Below, piece by piece: positions 1 to 9,900 of a DNA stretch of 39,850 nt (position 1 is its first letter; the number at the start of each line of letters is the position of its first letter). This DNA is from an uncultured Robiginitomaculum sp. GTDB taxonomy: Bacteria; Pseudomonadota; Alphaproteobacteria; Caulobacterales; Maricaulaceae. Made by a program: the position numbers and the translations under genes. The stretch lies in NCBI GenBank assembly GCA_938015875.1, contig CALLXE010000032.1, positions 1-39,850 on the forward strand, in the 5' to 3' direction. The notes under the pieces are model-generated. The model saw only the letters and a list, made by a program, of their open reading frames with translations, was not told the origin of the DNA and did no database searches.

Positions 1-266
1 ACCCAAGGCTCTCCGCGCATCGACACATCCGGCCATAAACCTGCGACGGCCTTTGCCAATTCCGCAGCCGTTTTAAACTTCCCGCCATTGCCCCCGTCCG
101 TGCCGATGAAATCTGTGTCGCAAAATTTGCACACCGCTTCCGCGCGGCCGCTCTCTAATCCGTTCCATAAATTACAGCCGGCAAAGCGCAAAAACACGGC
201 CGGGCGGCCTGTGTGTGCGCCTTCGCCCTGCACGGTCAGGAACATTTCTTTGACGCTATAGACCAT
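1..266 (-). CDS. queE: 7-carboxy-7-deazaguanine synthase QueE (partial, C-terminus beyond window)
   Basis: The N-terminal 88 residues of a radical-SAM enzyme that converts 6-carboxy-tetrahydropterin to 7-carboxy-7-deazaguanine in the queuosine (preQ0) pathway. The visible protein begins [16 protein letters not shown] and carries [10 protein letters not shown] followed by CKFCDTDF, the family's unusual cluster-binding cysteine arrangement in which the first cysteine is well separated from the CxxC pair. The ATG lies inside the end of queC: 11 bases are shared, so the two are translationally coupled. The gene runs off the left edge, so downstream partners such as queD cannot be seen. The call is firm; it is incomplete only because of the window edge. 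Confidence 0.93.
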   Translation of the reverse strand, partial: MVYSVKEMFLTVQGEGAHTGRPAVFLRFAGCNLWNGLESGRAEAVCKFCDTDFIGTDGGNGGKFKTAAELAKAVAGLWPDVSMRGEPW

Positions 267-954
267 TCGAATATGTCTCCCACCCCTTGGCGCGAAGCTC
301 GCACGCCGGGCATGTGCCGCAACCATATCCCCACGGCTTAAGCTCGTCATGGTCGCCCATATAACAGGTATGGCTGCGCGTGCGGATAAGCTCAACCAGA
401 GCCTCGCCGCCAAACTCAAAAGCCATATCCCATGCGCCGGCTTTGCTCACCGACATAAGCGGAGTTTCAAGCGTAAATTTCGAATCCATGCCCATAGATA
501 TAGATTGCATGGTTGCATCGAGCGTGTCTTTGCGGCAATCTGGATAGCCGGAAAAATCCGCTTCGCACATGCCGGCAACAAGGGTGGTCAGCCCGCGCCG
601 ATAACCGATGGCGGCGGCAAAGTTTAAAAATATCAAATTGCGGCCCGGCACAAATGTGCTCGGAAGTCCGCTTTTGGACAGAGTAATTTCCGTGTCGCGG
701 GTCAGGGACGTTTCGCTGATTGCGCCCAGTGCCGACAAATCGACAATATGGTCATTACCAATGCGCGCGCCGCGATTTGGGAACTGCGTTTTAAACGCAG
801 CCAATACGTCTTGGCGCGCCTGCATTTCAATGGCGTGTCTCTGATCATAATCAAAGCCCACAGTTTCCACATAATCATAGCGCGACAGCGCCCATGCAAG
901 GCACGTCGCGGAATCTTGTCCACCGGAAAATAATATAAGCGCTTTGGTCATCAT
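256..954 (-). CDS. queC: 7-cyano-7-deazaguanine synthase QueC
   Basis: ATP-dependent enzyme that makes preQ0 from 7-carboxy-7-deazaguanine and ammonia, the step after QueE. The 232-residue length is normal for the family. The PP-loop SGGQDS is at residues 10-15, a VPGRN segment is near 102-106, and four zinc-ligand cysteines lie at 197, 212, 215 and 218 (GCGTCPAC). Two ATG codons stand in tandem at the start and either could be used; no strong ribosome-binding site is visible. The gene overlaps queE by 11 bases, which supports a queC-queE operon. It is divergent from the exported protein to its right, with about 150 bases between them. Confidence 0.95.
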   Translation of the reverse strand: MMTKALILFSGGQDSATCLAWALSRYDYVETVGFDYDQRHAIEMQARQDVLAAFKTQFPNRGARIGNDHIVDLSALGAISETSLTRDTEITLSKSGLPSTFVPGRNLIFLNFAAAIGYRRGLTTLVAGMCEADFSGYPDCRKDTLDATMQSISMGMDSKFTLETPLMSVSKAGAWDMAFEFGGEALVELIRTRSHTCYMGDHDELKPWGYGCGTCPACELRAKGWETYSNGL

Positions 955-1105
955 GGCGGGGTCTATAGCGGGGCCGGCGCGCCGGGTCTACTGCCCCCGC
1001 CTGCAAAATACCGCCGCTTTGGCATCGTTCTTGAAACGCTACCCCTGCCTTGTCCCCGCGTGAGACTCAGCTCACGGATAAGGTCAGGAGCGCAAGGACC
1101 GGATC

Positions 1106-1633
1106 ATGGCGAAAAAGAAAACATCATTAAAGGTAAAGCTCTTGCTGGGCTGGCTCGGTATGGAACTTCTGGCCCTGCCCTTTGCTATTCCGGCAGCAGC
1201 GATCATGAAAGACCGCGTCAGTTTTAACGTGCCGCAAAAAGTAGTTGTCGTTCCCATGCCGTCGCAAAGCGGACAGGCCGTATTTTTGGTCGCCTCTAAC
1301 AGCGCATTTGCTGTCGTCAGCCAAGGCGCAATGACAGAACTGGCCGTCACCGTAGAGCAAAGCGGCAGCTATGAAGGCGTCTCATACGGCGCGAAATCGC
1401 AAATGCCGGGCGCGCCGTCCGGCTGCGCCGTGCCGACAACGCTGCAGGCCTCGCGCGTATATACGGCCGGGTTCAAAACCGCTGCCCGCCGCGGCAGTCC
1501 CCAAGACCAAGCTGTCAAAATAACGGTTAGTTATGCCCCTGATTTGTCTCCGGAAATTTCGGTAATCCCGATGGACGAAGCCCGCGCGCGCAATGTCGTA
1601 CTGGCGTTCCCATGCGATTTTAACCCTGCGTAA
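1106..1633 (+). CDS. exported or membrane-anchored protein of unknown function
   Basis: I do not recognise this 175-residue protein. A lysine-rich start (MAKKKTSLKVK) is followed by a hydrophobic stretch at about residues 11-33, fitting a signal peptide or single anchor; the remainder is beta-rich-looking, with alternating hydrophobic positions and two cysteines that could form a periplasmic disulfide. An AAGGA ribosome-binding site lies just upstream of the ATG. The stop codon abuts the recQ stop codon with no base between them, so the two transcripts converge. A short inverted repeat (CGTGAG-N6-CTCACG, 1059-1076) precedes the gene and may be an operator. Confidence that it is a gene is moderate to good; its role is unknown. 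Confidence 0.65.
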   Translation: MAKKKTSLKVKLLLGWLGMELLALPFAIPAAAIMKDRVSFNVPQKVVVVPMPSQSGQAVFLVASNSAFAVVSQGAMTELAVTVEQSGSYEGVSYGAKSQMPGAPSGCAVPTTLQASRVYTAGFKTAARRGSPQDQAVKITVSYAPDLSPEISVIPMDEARARNVVLAFPCDFNPA

Positions 1634-3436
1634 TCAGGCTGCTTTAATAACGTCTAAAAACGCTTCGCCGTAGCGATCAAATTTAACGTCTCCAACCCCT
1701 GACACAGCCAGCATTTGCGACCGGCTGCCCGGGCGCTTGCGCGCCATATCCATGAGGGACGCATCCGAAAATATAACATAGGCCGGCACAGATTTTTCCC
1801 GCGCGAGGGTCATGCGTAAGGCCTTAAGCTGCTTTAAAAGCTCGCCGTCATTATGGGATAGCTGCGCAGCAAGGGCTGCGTTTTTATTGCTGCCGGACGG
1901 GCGCTGTTTTTTCGTTTCGGTGACGATATCCTTACATTCAAACTTTGCGCCGCCCTCCAGAACCCCCCGCCCCGCCGGCGTAATCTTCAAAGCCCCATAA
2001 CCTGCAATATCAATCTCAAGCAATCCTGCCGCAACCGCTTGGCGCACCAAGGCCTGAAGATAGGGCTTACCCATATGTTTACCGCCGCCCCAACCGGGAA
2101 GACCGCTATGGCCAAATTGCTCTATGCGGGCGGTCTGCGCGCCGCGCACGACGTCAATGACATGGCCGGCGCCAAAGCGTTGTCCCGTCTGGTCGATAAC
2201 CGCAAACAGCGTCAGCGCCTGATCCGTCGCGTCGATGAGTTTTGGCGGAGAAATGCAATTATCACAATTGCCGCACGGCGCGCCTGTTTCCCCGAAATAG
2301 GTCAGCAGCACTTGCCGCCGGCACCCGGTCGCTTCGCAATAAGCCAAAAGGCTGTCGAGACGTTTATGCTCTCGCATTTGGTGGCCTTCTTCACTGCCAT
2401 CTTCCGAAATAAACATTCTGCGCATACGCACATCATCAAGACCGTAAATCATTGCTGTGGTCGCGTCGCCGCCGTCCCGACCCGCGCGCCCGATTTCCTG
2501 ATAATACGCCTCGAGACTGCCAGGCAGGTTCATGTGAAACACAAATCGAATATCCGGCTTGTCTATACCCATGCCAAACGCAATGGTCGCGACCATAATC
2601 ACGGCCTCTTCAGCCATAAACCGCTCTTGATTTTCAAACCGAACGCCGGCGTCCATGCCCGCATGATAGGCCAGCGCGTTAAAGCCGTTCGCTTTTAAAA
2701 ATTGCGCGGTTTCCTCTGTCGATTTACGCGACAGGCAATAGATAATACCGGATTGATCTTTCACGCCTTGCATCAGTTTCAGCAATTGGTGTTTACGATC
2801 CGTTTTCGACAATACCGTCAAATCCAGGTTGGGCCGGTCAAAGCCGTGCACCACGGTTTTCCCGCGTCCCCCAAACAGCTTGCCGGCAATATCTTCACGG
2901 GTCTGGGCATCCGCCGTCGCCGTGAACGCGGCCATAACGGCGTCCGGGAAACGGGTTTTTAAATCCTGCAATTGGTCATATTCGGGCCGGAATGCGGGGC
3001 CCCATTTGGATACGCAATGGGCTTCATCAACGACGAACATAGCCGGATTTATCTTCTCCATAGCGCTCAGCATACGCGGGCTCATAAGACGTTCAGGGGA
3101 CAGATAGAAAATTTTGGCATCCCCCCGCGCAAGTTTTTTCCATTCGTCAATGTTTTGCTCGCGGCTTTGCCCGCTGTGAACGGCGGCTACCGGCGCGCCG
3201 GCAAGACGTAACGCCGCGACTTGGTTATCCATCAATGCAACAAGGGGAGAAACCACTATGGACGGGCGGTCAAAAATCAAAGACGGCACCTGATAGCAAA
3301 GCGATTTACCTGCGCCGGTCGGCATGACCGCCAATACCGATTGACCGGATAATATTCCATCCACAATATCGCGCTGGCCCGGACGAAAATCGTCAAAGCC
3401 AAAGACATGCTTGAGTACAGAATCAGGGGTTTGCAT
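1634..3436 (-). CDS. recQ: ATP-dependent DNA helicase RecQ
   Basis: 3'-5' superfamily 2 helicase acting in recombination repair and stalled-fork processing. Numbered from an in-frame TTG 14 codons further upstream (3478), Walker A MPTGAGKS is at 52-59, the DEAH box at 151-154, motif VI (QEIGRAGRDG) near 327-336, and the RecQ zinc ligands C386, C402, C405 and C408 follow. A winged-helix RQC region and a C-terminal HRDC domain (ending SGVGDVKFDRYGEAFLDVI) complete it, so it is full length. I chose the ATG beginning MQTPDSVLKHVFGF because other RecQ proteins begin close to this point; neither start has a clear ribosome-binding site. Upstream it diverges from lptD. Confidence 0.95.
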   Translation of the reverse strand: MQTPDSVLKHVFGFDDFRPGQRDIVDGILSGQSVLAVMPTGAGKSLCYQVPSLIFDRPSIVVSPLVALMDNQVAALRLAGAPVAAVHSGQSREQNIDEWKKLARGDAKIFYLSPERLMSPRMLSAMEKINPAMFVVDEAHCVSKWGPAFRPEYDQLQDLKTRFPDAVMAAFTATADAQTREDIAGKLFGGRGKTVVHGFDRPNLDLTVLSKTDRKHQLLKLMQGVKDQSGIIYCLSRKSTEETAQFLKANGFNALAYHAGMDAGVRFENQERFMAEEAVIMVATIAFGMGIDKPDIRFVFHMNLPGSLEAYYQEIGRAGRDGGDATTAMIYGLDDVRMRRMFISEDGSEEGHQMREHKRLDSLLAYCEATGCRRQVLLTYFGETGAPCGNCDNCISPPKLIDATDQALTLFAVIDQTGQRFGAGHVIDVVRGAQTARIEQFGHSGLPGWGGGKHMGKPYLQALVRQAVAAGLLEIDIAGYGALKITPAGRGVLEGGAKFECKDIVTETKKQRPSGSNKNAALAAQLSHNDGELLKQLKALRMTLAREKSVPAYVIFSDASLMDMARKRPGSRSQMLAVSGVGDVKFDRYGEAFLDVIKAA

Positions 3437-3594
3437 AGACAGTTTGTGAAATAGGCCGGCGAGCCTTGCAATGGACAATCATAACGTAATCAGCCTTATC
3501 GCGATTTAATCTGCCGCGGGCTGTTTATACCGGACGCCGGCGGCGGCTTGCGGTATGGATTAAAGAGACGCCGAATCCGCATAAAGGGGACATT

Positions 3595-5967
3595 GTGAGA
3601 CGACCTTCTATTTACCGCAGCGCGCTGATGCTGTCATGCGGGGCAATTTCCCTGACGCTTGGCTTGGCCGCCCCTGCCAACGCGCAAACCTCCGGTGATG
3701 ATTTAAACCTCGCGGCCGGCAGCCCGTTTCGCAATCCGGATATTATTTACCTCGAAGCCGATGAGGTTTTAGACAATCGAACGGCCGGCATCATAACAGC
3801 CAAAGGCGGCGTTGAAGGCCGCTATCAAGACCGCACGCTGCGCGCCGATCAAGTTGTCTACAACACGAAATCCGGCCGCGTTGTAGCGACCGGTAATGTT
3901 GTTTTAATAGGCGGCGACGGCGCGTCGCAATATGCTGATAAAATTGAACTCAACGACAAGCTGTCCTCCGGCGCAGCCAAAGACTTCGTAGCCCGGCTCA
4001 GCCCGGTCGGCACGGCCGGCGCAAAATATGCGGTTCGCCGCAGCGACAGCGGCTATGATCTCTACAATGCCTATTATACCGCCTGCGAAGCCTGCACGGA
4101 AGACGGTAAAGACAAAGCCCCGACATGGCGTATTCGCGCGCGAAAAGTGACCCAGGATGTTGCCGACAAAATGATCCATTACCGCGACGCCGTGGTGGAA
4201 GTTAAAGGCCTTCCGGTGCTCTACCTGCCATATTTGGCCCATCCCGATGCCAGTACCGAACGGCGCAGCGGTCTTTTGATGCCTTACGCCGGACGCTCGG
4301 GCGCGTATGGTTTTTTCTACGAGCAACCATATTATTTCGCGCTGTCGCCCTATTCCGAAGCGACGATCACGCCCCGCATAATGGAAAAAGTCAATCCGTT
4401 GATTGAAGGCCGTTTTGCGCGGCAATTTAATTCCGGACGCCTTGAGATTGACGGCAGCTTCACCAAAGAAGCCTTTTTTGACAATGACGGTGACCCGTTC
4501 GCCGACACGGATATGCTTTTTGCCGACAGAGACAGCGTTGCCTCAGAGCAAGCGCGCCTGCGCAATGATGATTGGCGTTCACATATTTCTGCGCGCGGTC
4601 ACTTTGACTGGAACGACACGCTGTCTTGGGGCTTTAGCCTCGCAAATGTATCTGATGATTTTTACTTCGACCGTTATGATATTGATGAACCGAGCGCTAA
4701 CTTCGGACTTTATAAGGGCGGTTCGCGCCGTTTAGTGCAGCAGCTTTACGGCGTGGCGCAGGACGATGATTTTCGTTACGCTGTCAGTTCTTACGGATTT
4801 CAAAGCTATCGCAGCTCTATTCGCCGCAACGCGACCAATCCGAGCAATATCCGTATTCGCAGAGAAGACGAGTCCCTTCTGCCGGTGGTCTTGCCGAAAA
4901 TTGAGCTTGATCACTACGCCGTTGTCCCGGGAATTGGCGGCCGAGTTCGCGGATTTGTGGACGCTGTTCAATTGACCCGTGATTTTGATGACCCGTTATC
5001 TGACCCGCAAAATGATGATTATAAACGAGTCACCATTGGCGCGGAATACAGCAAATCCATGATCTTGCCCGGCGGTATCGAAGCGACTCCATTTGCGATG
5101 ATCCGTAACGATAATTATGAAATTTCGCCGCTCAACGCTAATTCAATCGACGAGCAGCGCACAATCGGCCACGCCGGCCTGGACGCCCGCTGGACATTTA
5201 TTCGCCCCGGCGCCTCTGTTGATTTGACGTTTGAACCCCGCGTTCAGATCACAAACAGTTTTGGCGACGATGGGATTAATCCTTTGCTGGCCTATCAGGA
5301 AGACAGTATCGGCATTGATCTGGACGGCGCCCTTTTGTGGGATCGCAATAAATCGACCGGTTATGATCTGTGGCAGACCGGAACCCGCACTGATGTCGGC
5401 GCAAGCCTGGCGGCTGAGCGTGATGACAACCGCGCCGAACTTTTCGTCGGGCGCAGCTATTTTGACTCTGATACCAATCAGTTCGACTTAAATTCAGGTC
5501 TGAGCGGAGATGAGAGCAATTTTATTATCGAAGGTAATTTCAATTTGGGGCAAATGTTGAACGGCTCGACCCGGATTCGCTATGACGATGAAGCCGCAGA
5601 AGCCCGCCGCATTGACACGCGCTTAAGTTACGTCGGTGAGCGCCTGAAACTAAGCGCCCGGCACTACAAACTGAACAATCCGTTCCCGGGCACGCCGAGC
5701 AATTTGCTGGAAGTGCCTCCGGAGGCGCTGTCTGCTGCGGGATCCTATCAATTTGCGAAGCACTGGGGCCTGAAATATTCGGCCAGCCGTGATATTGATG
5801 CAGAGATTACCCGCCGTGAAAGGTTGTCTCTTGTCTTTGACGATGAATGCACATTCGTCGAATTGTTTTACGAGAAACGCCGCAGCAATTCGTCATTGAT
5901 CAATAACAATTCAGGATATGGCATACGGATTGCGCTGCTCACGCTCGGCGCGGTCAGCCCGGATTAA
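3595..5967 (+). CDS. lptD: LPS-assembly protein LptD (OstA/Imp)
   Basis: Outer-membrane beta-barrel that inserts lipopolysaccharide into the outer leaflet together with the lipoprotein LptE. The start is GTG, chosen because AAGGGGA stands 4 bases before it. A signal peptide ends near ANA-Q (residue 30/31). The periplasmic OstA/LptA-like domain (roughly 50-130) contains IYLEADEV and ADQVVYNTKSGRVVATGNV. A CEAC motif near 163-166 and a single C-terminal cysteine (DDECTF) may form the disulfides known in this family. The rest is barrel strand sequence. The 790-residue length is typical. It stands alone here, not followed by the surA-pdxA-ksgA genes common in relatives, and it converges on fpr with 3 bases between stop codons. 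Confidence 0.93.
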   Translation: MRRPSIYRSALMLSCGAISLTLGLAAPANAQTSGDDLNLAAGSPFRNPDIIYLEADEVLDNRTAGIITAKGGVEGRYQDRTLRADQVVYNTKSGRVVATGNVVLIGGDGASQYADKIELNDKLSSGAAKDFVARLSPVGTAGAKYAVRRSDSGYDLYNAYYTACEACTEDGKDKAPTWRIRARKVTQDVADKMIHYRDAVVEVKGLPVLYLPYLAHPDASTERRSGLLMPYAGRSGAYGFFYEQPYYFALSPYSEATITPRIMEKVNPLIEGRFARQFNSGRLEIDGSFTKEAFFDNDGDPFADTDMLFADRDSVASEQARLRNDDWRSHISARGHFDWNDTLSWGFSLANVSDDFYFDRYDIDEPSANFGLYKGGSRRLVQQLYGVAQDDDFRYAVSSYGFQSYRSSIRRNATNPSNIRIRREDESLLPVVLPKIELDHYAVVPGIGGRVRGFVDAVQLTRDFDDPLSDPQNDDYKRVTIGAEYSKSMILPGGIEATPFAMIRNDNYEISPLNANSIDEQRTIGHAGLDARWTFIRPGASVDLTFEPRVQITNSFGDDGINPLLAYQEDSIGIDLDGALLWDRNKSTGYDLWQTGTRTDVGASLAAERDDNRAELFVGRSYFDSDTNQFDLNSGLSGDESNFIIEGNFNLGQMLNGSTRIRYDDEAAEARRIDTRLSYVGERLKLSARHYKLNNPFPGTPSNLLEVPPEALSAAGSYQFAKHWGLKYSASRDIDAEITRRERLSLVFDDECTFVELFYEKRRSNSSLINNNSGYGIRIALLTLGAVSPD

Positions 5968-5970
5968 AGG

Positions 5971-6786
5971 CTATCCGACGAAAGATTTTTCAACCACAAA
6001 GTCCGCCGGTTTAGAGTTCGACCCTTCTTCAAGGCCATAGGTCTCTACCAAGGCTTTTGTGTCATTGATCATGTCCATAGAACCGCAAATCATGACTCGG
6101 TCTGTTTCGGGGTTCAGTTCCGGCACGCCCAACTCTTCAAACAGCTTTCCGCTTTTGATTAAAGTCGTGATACGACCTTTAAGCGGGTATTCCTCGCGGG
6201 TCAGGCTGCAAATATGCGCCAGTTTCCCCTCAACCATTTCGCCGACAAGCGGGTCTTCATGCAAAGATTTCGTCAGGCGCAGACCATAGGATAATTCTGC
6301 TTCTTGGCGGCATGTATGGGTCAGGATCACTTTCTCATAGCGTTCATACGTTTCCGGATCTCGCATCACAGAGGCAAATGGGGCAATGCCGGTGCCGGTT
6401 GAGAACATATACAGTCGCTTGCCGGGGGTCAGCGCGTCCAGCACCAATGTCCCGACAGATTTTTTACCCAAAAGAATTTGATCGCCGGGCTTAATTTTTT
6501 GCAGGCGCGAGGTCAGCGGGCCATCCGGCACTTTGATAGAATAAAACTCGAGCTTTTCATCCCATGAAGGCGACGCGATGGAATAAGCACGCATGATCGG
6601 GCGGTCGCCCTCATTTTCGCCGGGCAGGCCGATCATTACGAATTCACCGGAGCGAAAACGAAACGCCGGCGGGCGGGTAATTGAAAAACCAAACAGGCGA
6701 TCCGTAAAGTGCTCCACATCCAGCACCGTCTCAAGAGTCGGCGCGTTCGGGTTTACTTTTTTCACGGGCGTTTGGGCGGTTGTCAT
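5971..6786 (-). CDS. fpr: ferredoxin/flavodoxin-NADP(+) reductase
   Basis: FAD enzyme exchanging electrons between NADPH and ferredoxin or flavodoxin, commonly linked to oxidative-stress defence and biosynthetic iron-sulfur chemistry. The FAD-binding motif RAYSIASP is followed by the NADP-binding segment MFSTGTGIAPFASVMRDP and MICGSMDM. The C-terminus FVVEKSFVG is the extended tail typical of the bacterial subclass (an E. coli-type enzyme ends in VEHYW instead). I chose the ATG beginning MTTAQTP because AGGA sits 6 bases before it; an upstream in-frame TTG would overlap that ribosome-binding site. A fitting promoter and an interrupted palindrome lie immediately upstream. At 271 residues the length is normal. 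Confidence 0.92.
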   Translation of the reverse strand: MTTAQTPVKKVNPNAPTLETVLDVEHFTDRLFGFSITRPPAFRFRSGEFVMIGLPGENEGDRPIMRAYSIASPSWDEKLEFYSIKVPDGPLTSRLQKIKPGDQILLGKKSVGTLVLDALTPGKRLYMFSTGTGIAPFASVMRDPETYERYEKVILTHTCRQEAELSYGLRLTKSLHEDPLVGEMVEGKLAHICSLTREEYPLKGRITTLIKSGKLFEELGVPELNPETDRVMICGSMDMINDTKALVETYGLEEGSNSKPADFVVEKSFVG

Positions 6787-6818
6787 GGCGTGTCCTGAAG
6801 GCAATTGATTTCGGCCTT

Positions 6819-6847
6819 CATATAGTCAGCCAAATCGCAAATTACAA
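6819..6847 (-). promoter_or_regulatory. predicted sigma-70-type promoter of fpr
   Basis: On the minus strand, TTGTAA (-35, 6842-6847) and TATATG (-10, 6819-6824) are separated by 17 bases. Each matches four of six consensus bases. The implied transcript start is about 25 bases before the fpr ATG, leaving room for its AGGA ribosome-binding site. The 30-bp palindrome ends three bases upstream of the -35 box, the usual place for an activator site. Confidence 0.4.
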
Positions 6848-6849
6848 CA

Positions 6850-6879
6850 GACAAGTGTTCTTTATATAGAACAGCTGTC
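6850..6879. promoter_or_regulatory. 30-bp interrupted palindrome between RTX protease and fpr
   Basis: The arms read GACA-N2-TGTTCT, then the six-base centre TTATAT, then AGAACA-N2-TGTC, so ten positions per arm are complementary. The site lies directly behind the predicted fpr -35 box and 35 bases after the RTX protease stop codon. It could be an operator for a dimeric activator of fpr, or an RNA hairpin protecting the 3' end of the protease transcript. It lacks a following U-tract, so it is not a standard intrinsic terminator, and the spacing does not match the alphaproteobacterial LexA direct repeat GTTC-N7-GTTC. Confidence 0.45.
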
Positions 6880-6911
6880 CGTTTGAAGTAATTTGAGTTG
6901 GCTTATTGAGA

Positions 6912-9900
6912 CTAGACGAGGCCACCAATGTCGATGTCGTCACCCAGATCGCTGAGATCCGTATTGCGGACGAGCATTTTATTGCCGAGACCATCATCAA
7001 AGACGACATTGTTGCCGCGCTGCTCCATATTGGCCAGAGCATCAGCAACCGTCAGATATCCATATTGGCTGAGATCCAGCGTGTCTTCGTCGTCAACAAA
7101 GTCCATGACATAGAGGAAATCATCACCCGCGCCGAAAACAAATGTATCCGCGCCATCGCCGCCGTAAATCTTATCAATGCCGCCCGCGCCATCCAACGTA
7201 TCATCGCCATTGCGTCCGAAAATTTTATTGTTTTCTGCATTGCCGACAAAATTATCATTGTGCGCCGAGCCCCAAAGCCGCTCAATATTGAGCACTGTAT
7301 CGCCTTCGGCTTCGCCGCCGCTTGCTGTGCCGGTTGTCAAATTAACGCTGACGCCTTCCGTAGAGGAAATATAACGCAGCATGTCAGAGCCTTCGCCGCC
7401 ATCAATGTAGTCTTCGCCGCGCCCGCCGGTTAAAGAATCGTTGCCCTCGCCGCCATAGACAAAGTCGTCGCCTTTAAATCCTGACAGGACATCATTGGCG
7501 TTACCGCCATCAATGACATTGGAGCCTGCGCTCCCCGTCAGTCTGTCGGCAAACCCTGAACCGATAACGTTTTCGATATCCACAGCTGAATCGCCAGTGG
7601 CGTGATTACTGCTGAACGTATTGGTCGCGAGGTTGACATTTACGCGGTTGGATGCGCCGGAGTAATCAATCGTGTCTATTCCATCGCCACCATCCATTGT
7701 ATCGCCGCCGCCGCCGCTGATAAAGATGTCGTCACCGTCGCCGCCGAACAGGGTGTCATTGCCAAGGCCGCCAATGATCGTATCGCTGCCGCCTAATCCG
7801 TAAATAAAGTCGCTGCCGCCCAGACCATCCATGTAGTCGTCACCCTCGGTTCCGCTGATATTATCAACGCCTTCGGTAAATGCGAATGCGTTGTCGAGCG
7901 CATAATCAGCGCCGTCAATGCGCAAAAACTCGATATTTTCCAGCGTATCGGTACCTTGGGTTCCGAACGCAACAACCGTATAGGTTCCGTCAGCGTTTTC
8001 AGTAACAGCGTAGTCTGCGCGAACGCCGCCGGTGTACCGGGCGTAATCAATGCCGCCATTACCGTTCAAATAATCGTCGCCGTCGCCGCCTTCCAATACA
8101 TCAGAGCTCATATCGTCAGGAACAGGCGTGCCCTCGGTTACGGAAATTTGAAGCTCGTAGCTTCCGCCTTCAGGAATGTCAGCCAGTTCATTATAGGTTC
8201 CGACGGCAATTGTATAAACACCGACGTCTTTAGTTGTGTAGCTGATATAAGAGTCCAATGAGGTATTCGACCCCTCACCACCCTGAGACGGACTGCCATC
8301 GTCATTAAAAGCGACAAGATTTCCGTTCGGATCGTATAGCTCTATCCAGCTGTCAATATCGGTCGCCAGCGGCACCGATGTTGCCGTCTCGGTGCCATAA
8401 TCAATGTCAAAGATGACCCGGGTCCCAACAACGTTCAGTGTGACGGCATAGTAATGACCGGATTCAACACTGTCTCCTGTTGCTGAAATTGAGACATGAG
8501 GAACGCTGTCATCATCGACGTCAGCGTTTGCTGCCGTAATAAACAGGCCCGAAACATCAATCGCTGCCGCAAGGTTTGTATTGCCTGTGTTCGCTGCGCG
8601 ATTGTAAACGCCACTGCCGGACAAAATTGCACTTGGAAGAGATTCCACATATCCCGCTAACCCGCCGGCCAGAAGATCGGCACCTGCGCCGCCGATCAAT
8701 ATATCGGCGCCATAACCGCCGGCCAAATTGTTAGCCCCTGCAGTTCCTGTTAAGCTGTCGTCACCGGAGCCGCCGATCGCATTGACGAAACCAATCAGGC
8801 TATCAGTGCCGGCATCAGCGCCGGAGCCGGATTGCGCGGCCAAATCAACTGTTACGCCGGCGGTATCTTTTTCATATGACACCGTGTTTTCACCTGTGCC
8901 GCCGGTCAAAACATTGTCAGCTTGGTTACCGATAAAGAAATCATCGCCGGCGCCGCCAATGGCATTTTCAATCAAAGAAGTCTGATTACCCTGGAACATC
9001 AGGGCGTTGTAAATACTGCCGTCAGCGCTTTGTCCGTCGCCCAAGTCAGCGAGCTGTGCGTCCGCAAAAACGCTGTATCCGCCGTCGGAGAGGTCAAGAC
9101 GCAAATTACTTGAGTAGGCGCTCAAATCGTAAGTATCTGTGCCGCCGCCATCCCAGATCGTGGCAAAAATTTTGCTGCCGCCGGGGTTTAGCGCAATAAC
9201 GCCGTCAATAACCGTATCGCTGCTTGTCGGGCTCCACGTATATATGGTGTCGCCGCTGTTTGAGGTGTAATCTGCACCATACATATGCTGCAGAGCGGCA
9301 ATATCGAGCTGCATGTAAGTCTGCGGTGCACTGAAGGCTCCATAAGTATAGCCGCCGCCGACATCACCTTCATAACCGCGATATGACATGACCGAATAGG
9401 CAGCATGATCGACCGCTTCAGGAGCGATATTGCCTTCAAACATATGATCAAGGCCCAGCGCATGGCCGATTTCATGGAGGTGAGTGTGCCAGGAATAATT
9501 CCCCATGATGGGATTCGTGAAATCAAAGTCGTCACCATACCAAATATCGCCCGCAGCATTAAACCCGCCGGCCGGAAGGTAAGCGTAAGCCGTCGGATTG
9601 GCATCAGAGCTTGTCGCGCTGCGCAGGTTAGCATTCGCGGCCGTCGTCAAAGAAATATCAAGATTGGTAAATCCTTCGACAGAAAAAGCCGCCTGCGCCG
9701 CGACCTGCGCCGCTGTTCCCGAGCCTAAATTTGCATCCAGAGCAAAATATGTCGCAAGAACTTGCTCTGCTGATACAGCGGCAAAATCCTCGTTTTGGGC
9801 GTTGCGCGGATAATTATTGCCATATTCTGTGGCACTCGTCGGAAATGAATAGTCGATAGCGCCGACCCAAGCTGACCCGTCCAAAAGGGAATCAATCCCT

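Noticed and set aside
2039-2698. 219-codon plus-strand frame inside recQ
   Set aside because: Antisense to an intact RecQ helicase; no domain or ribosome-binding site supports it.
6787-6804. TTG start adding six residues to Fpr
   Set aside because: The upstream codons include the AGGA that serves as ribosome-binding site for the ATG at 6786.
6850-6879. LexA/SOS box before fpr
   Set aside because: The alphaproteobacterial site is a direct repeat GTTC-N7-GTTC; this is an inverted repeat with another spacing.
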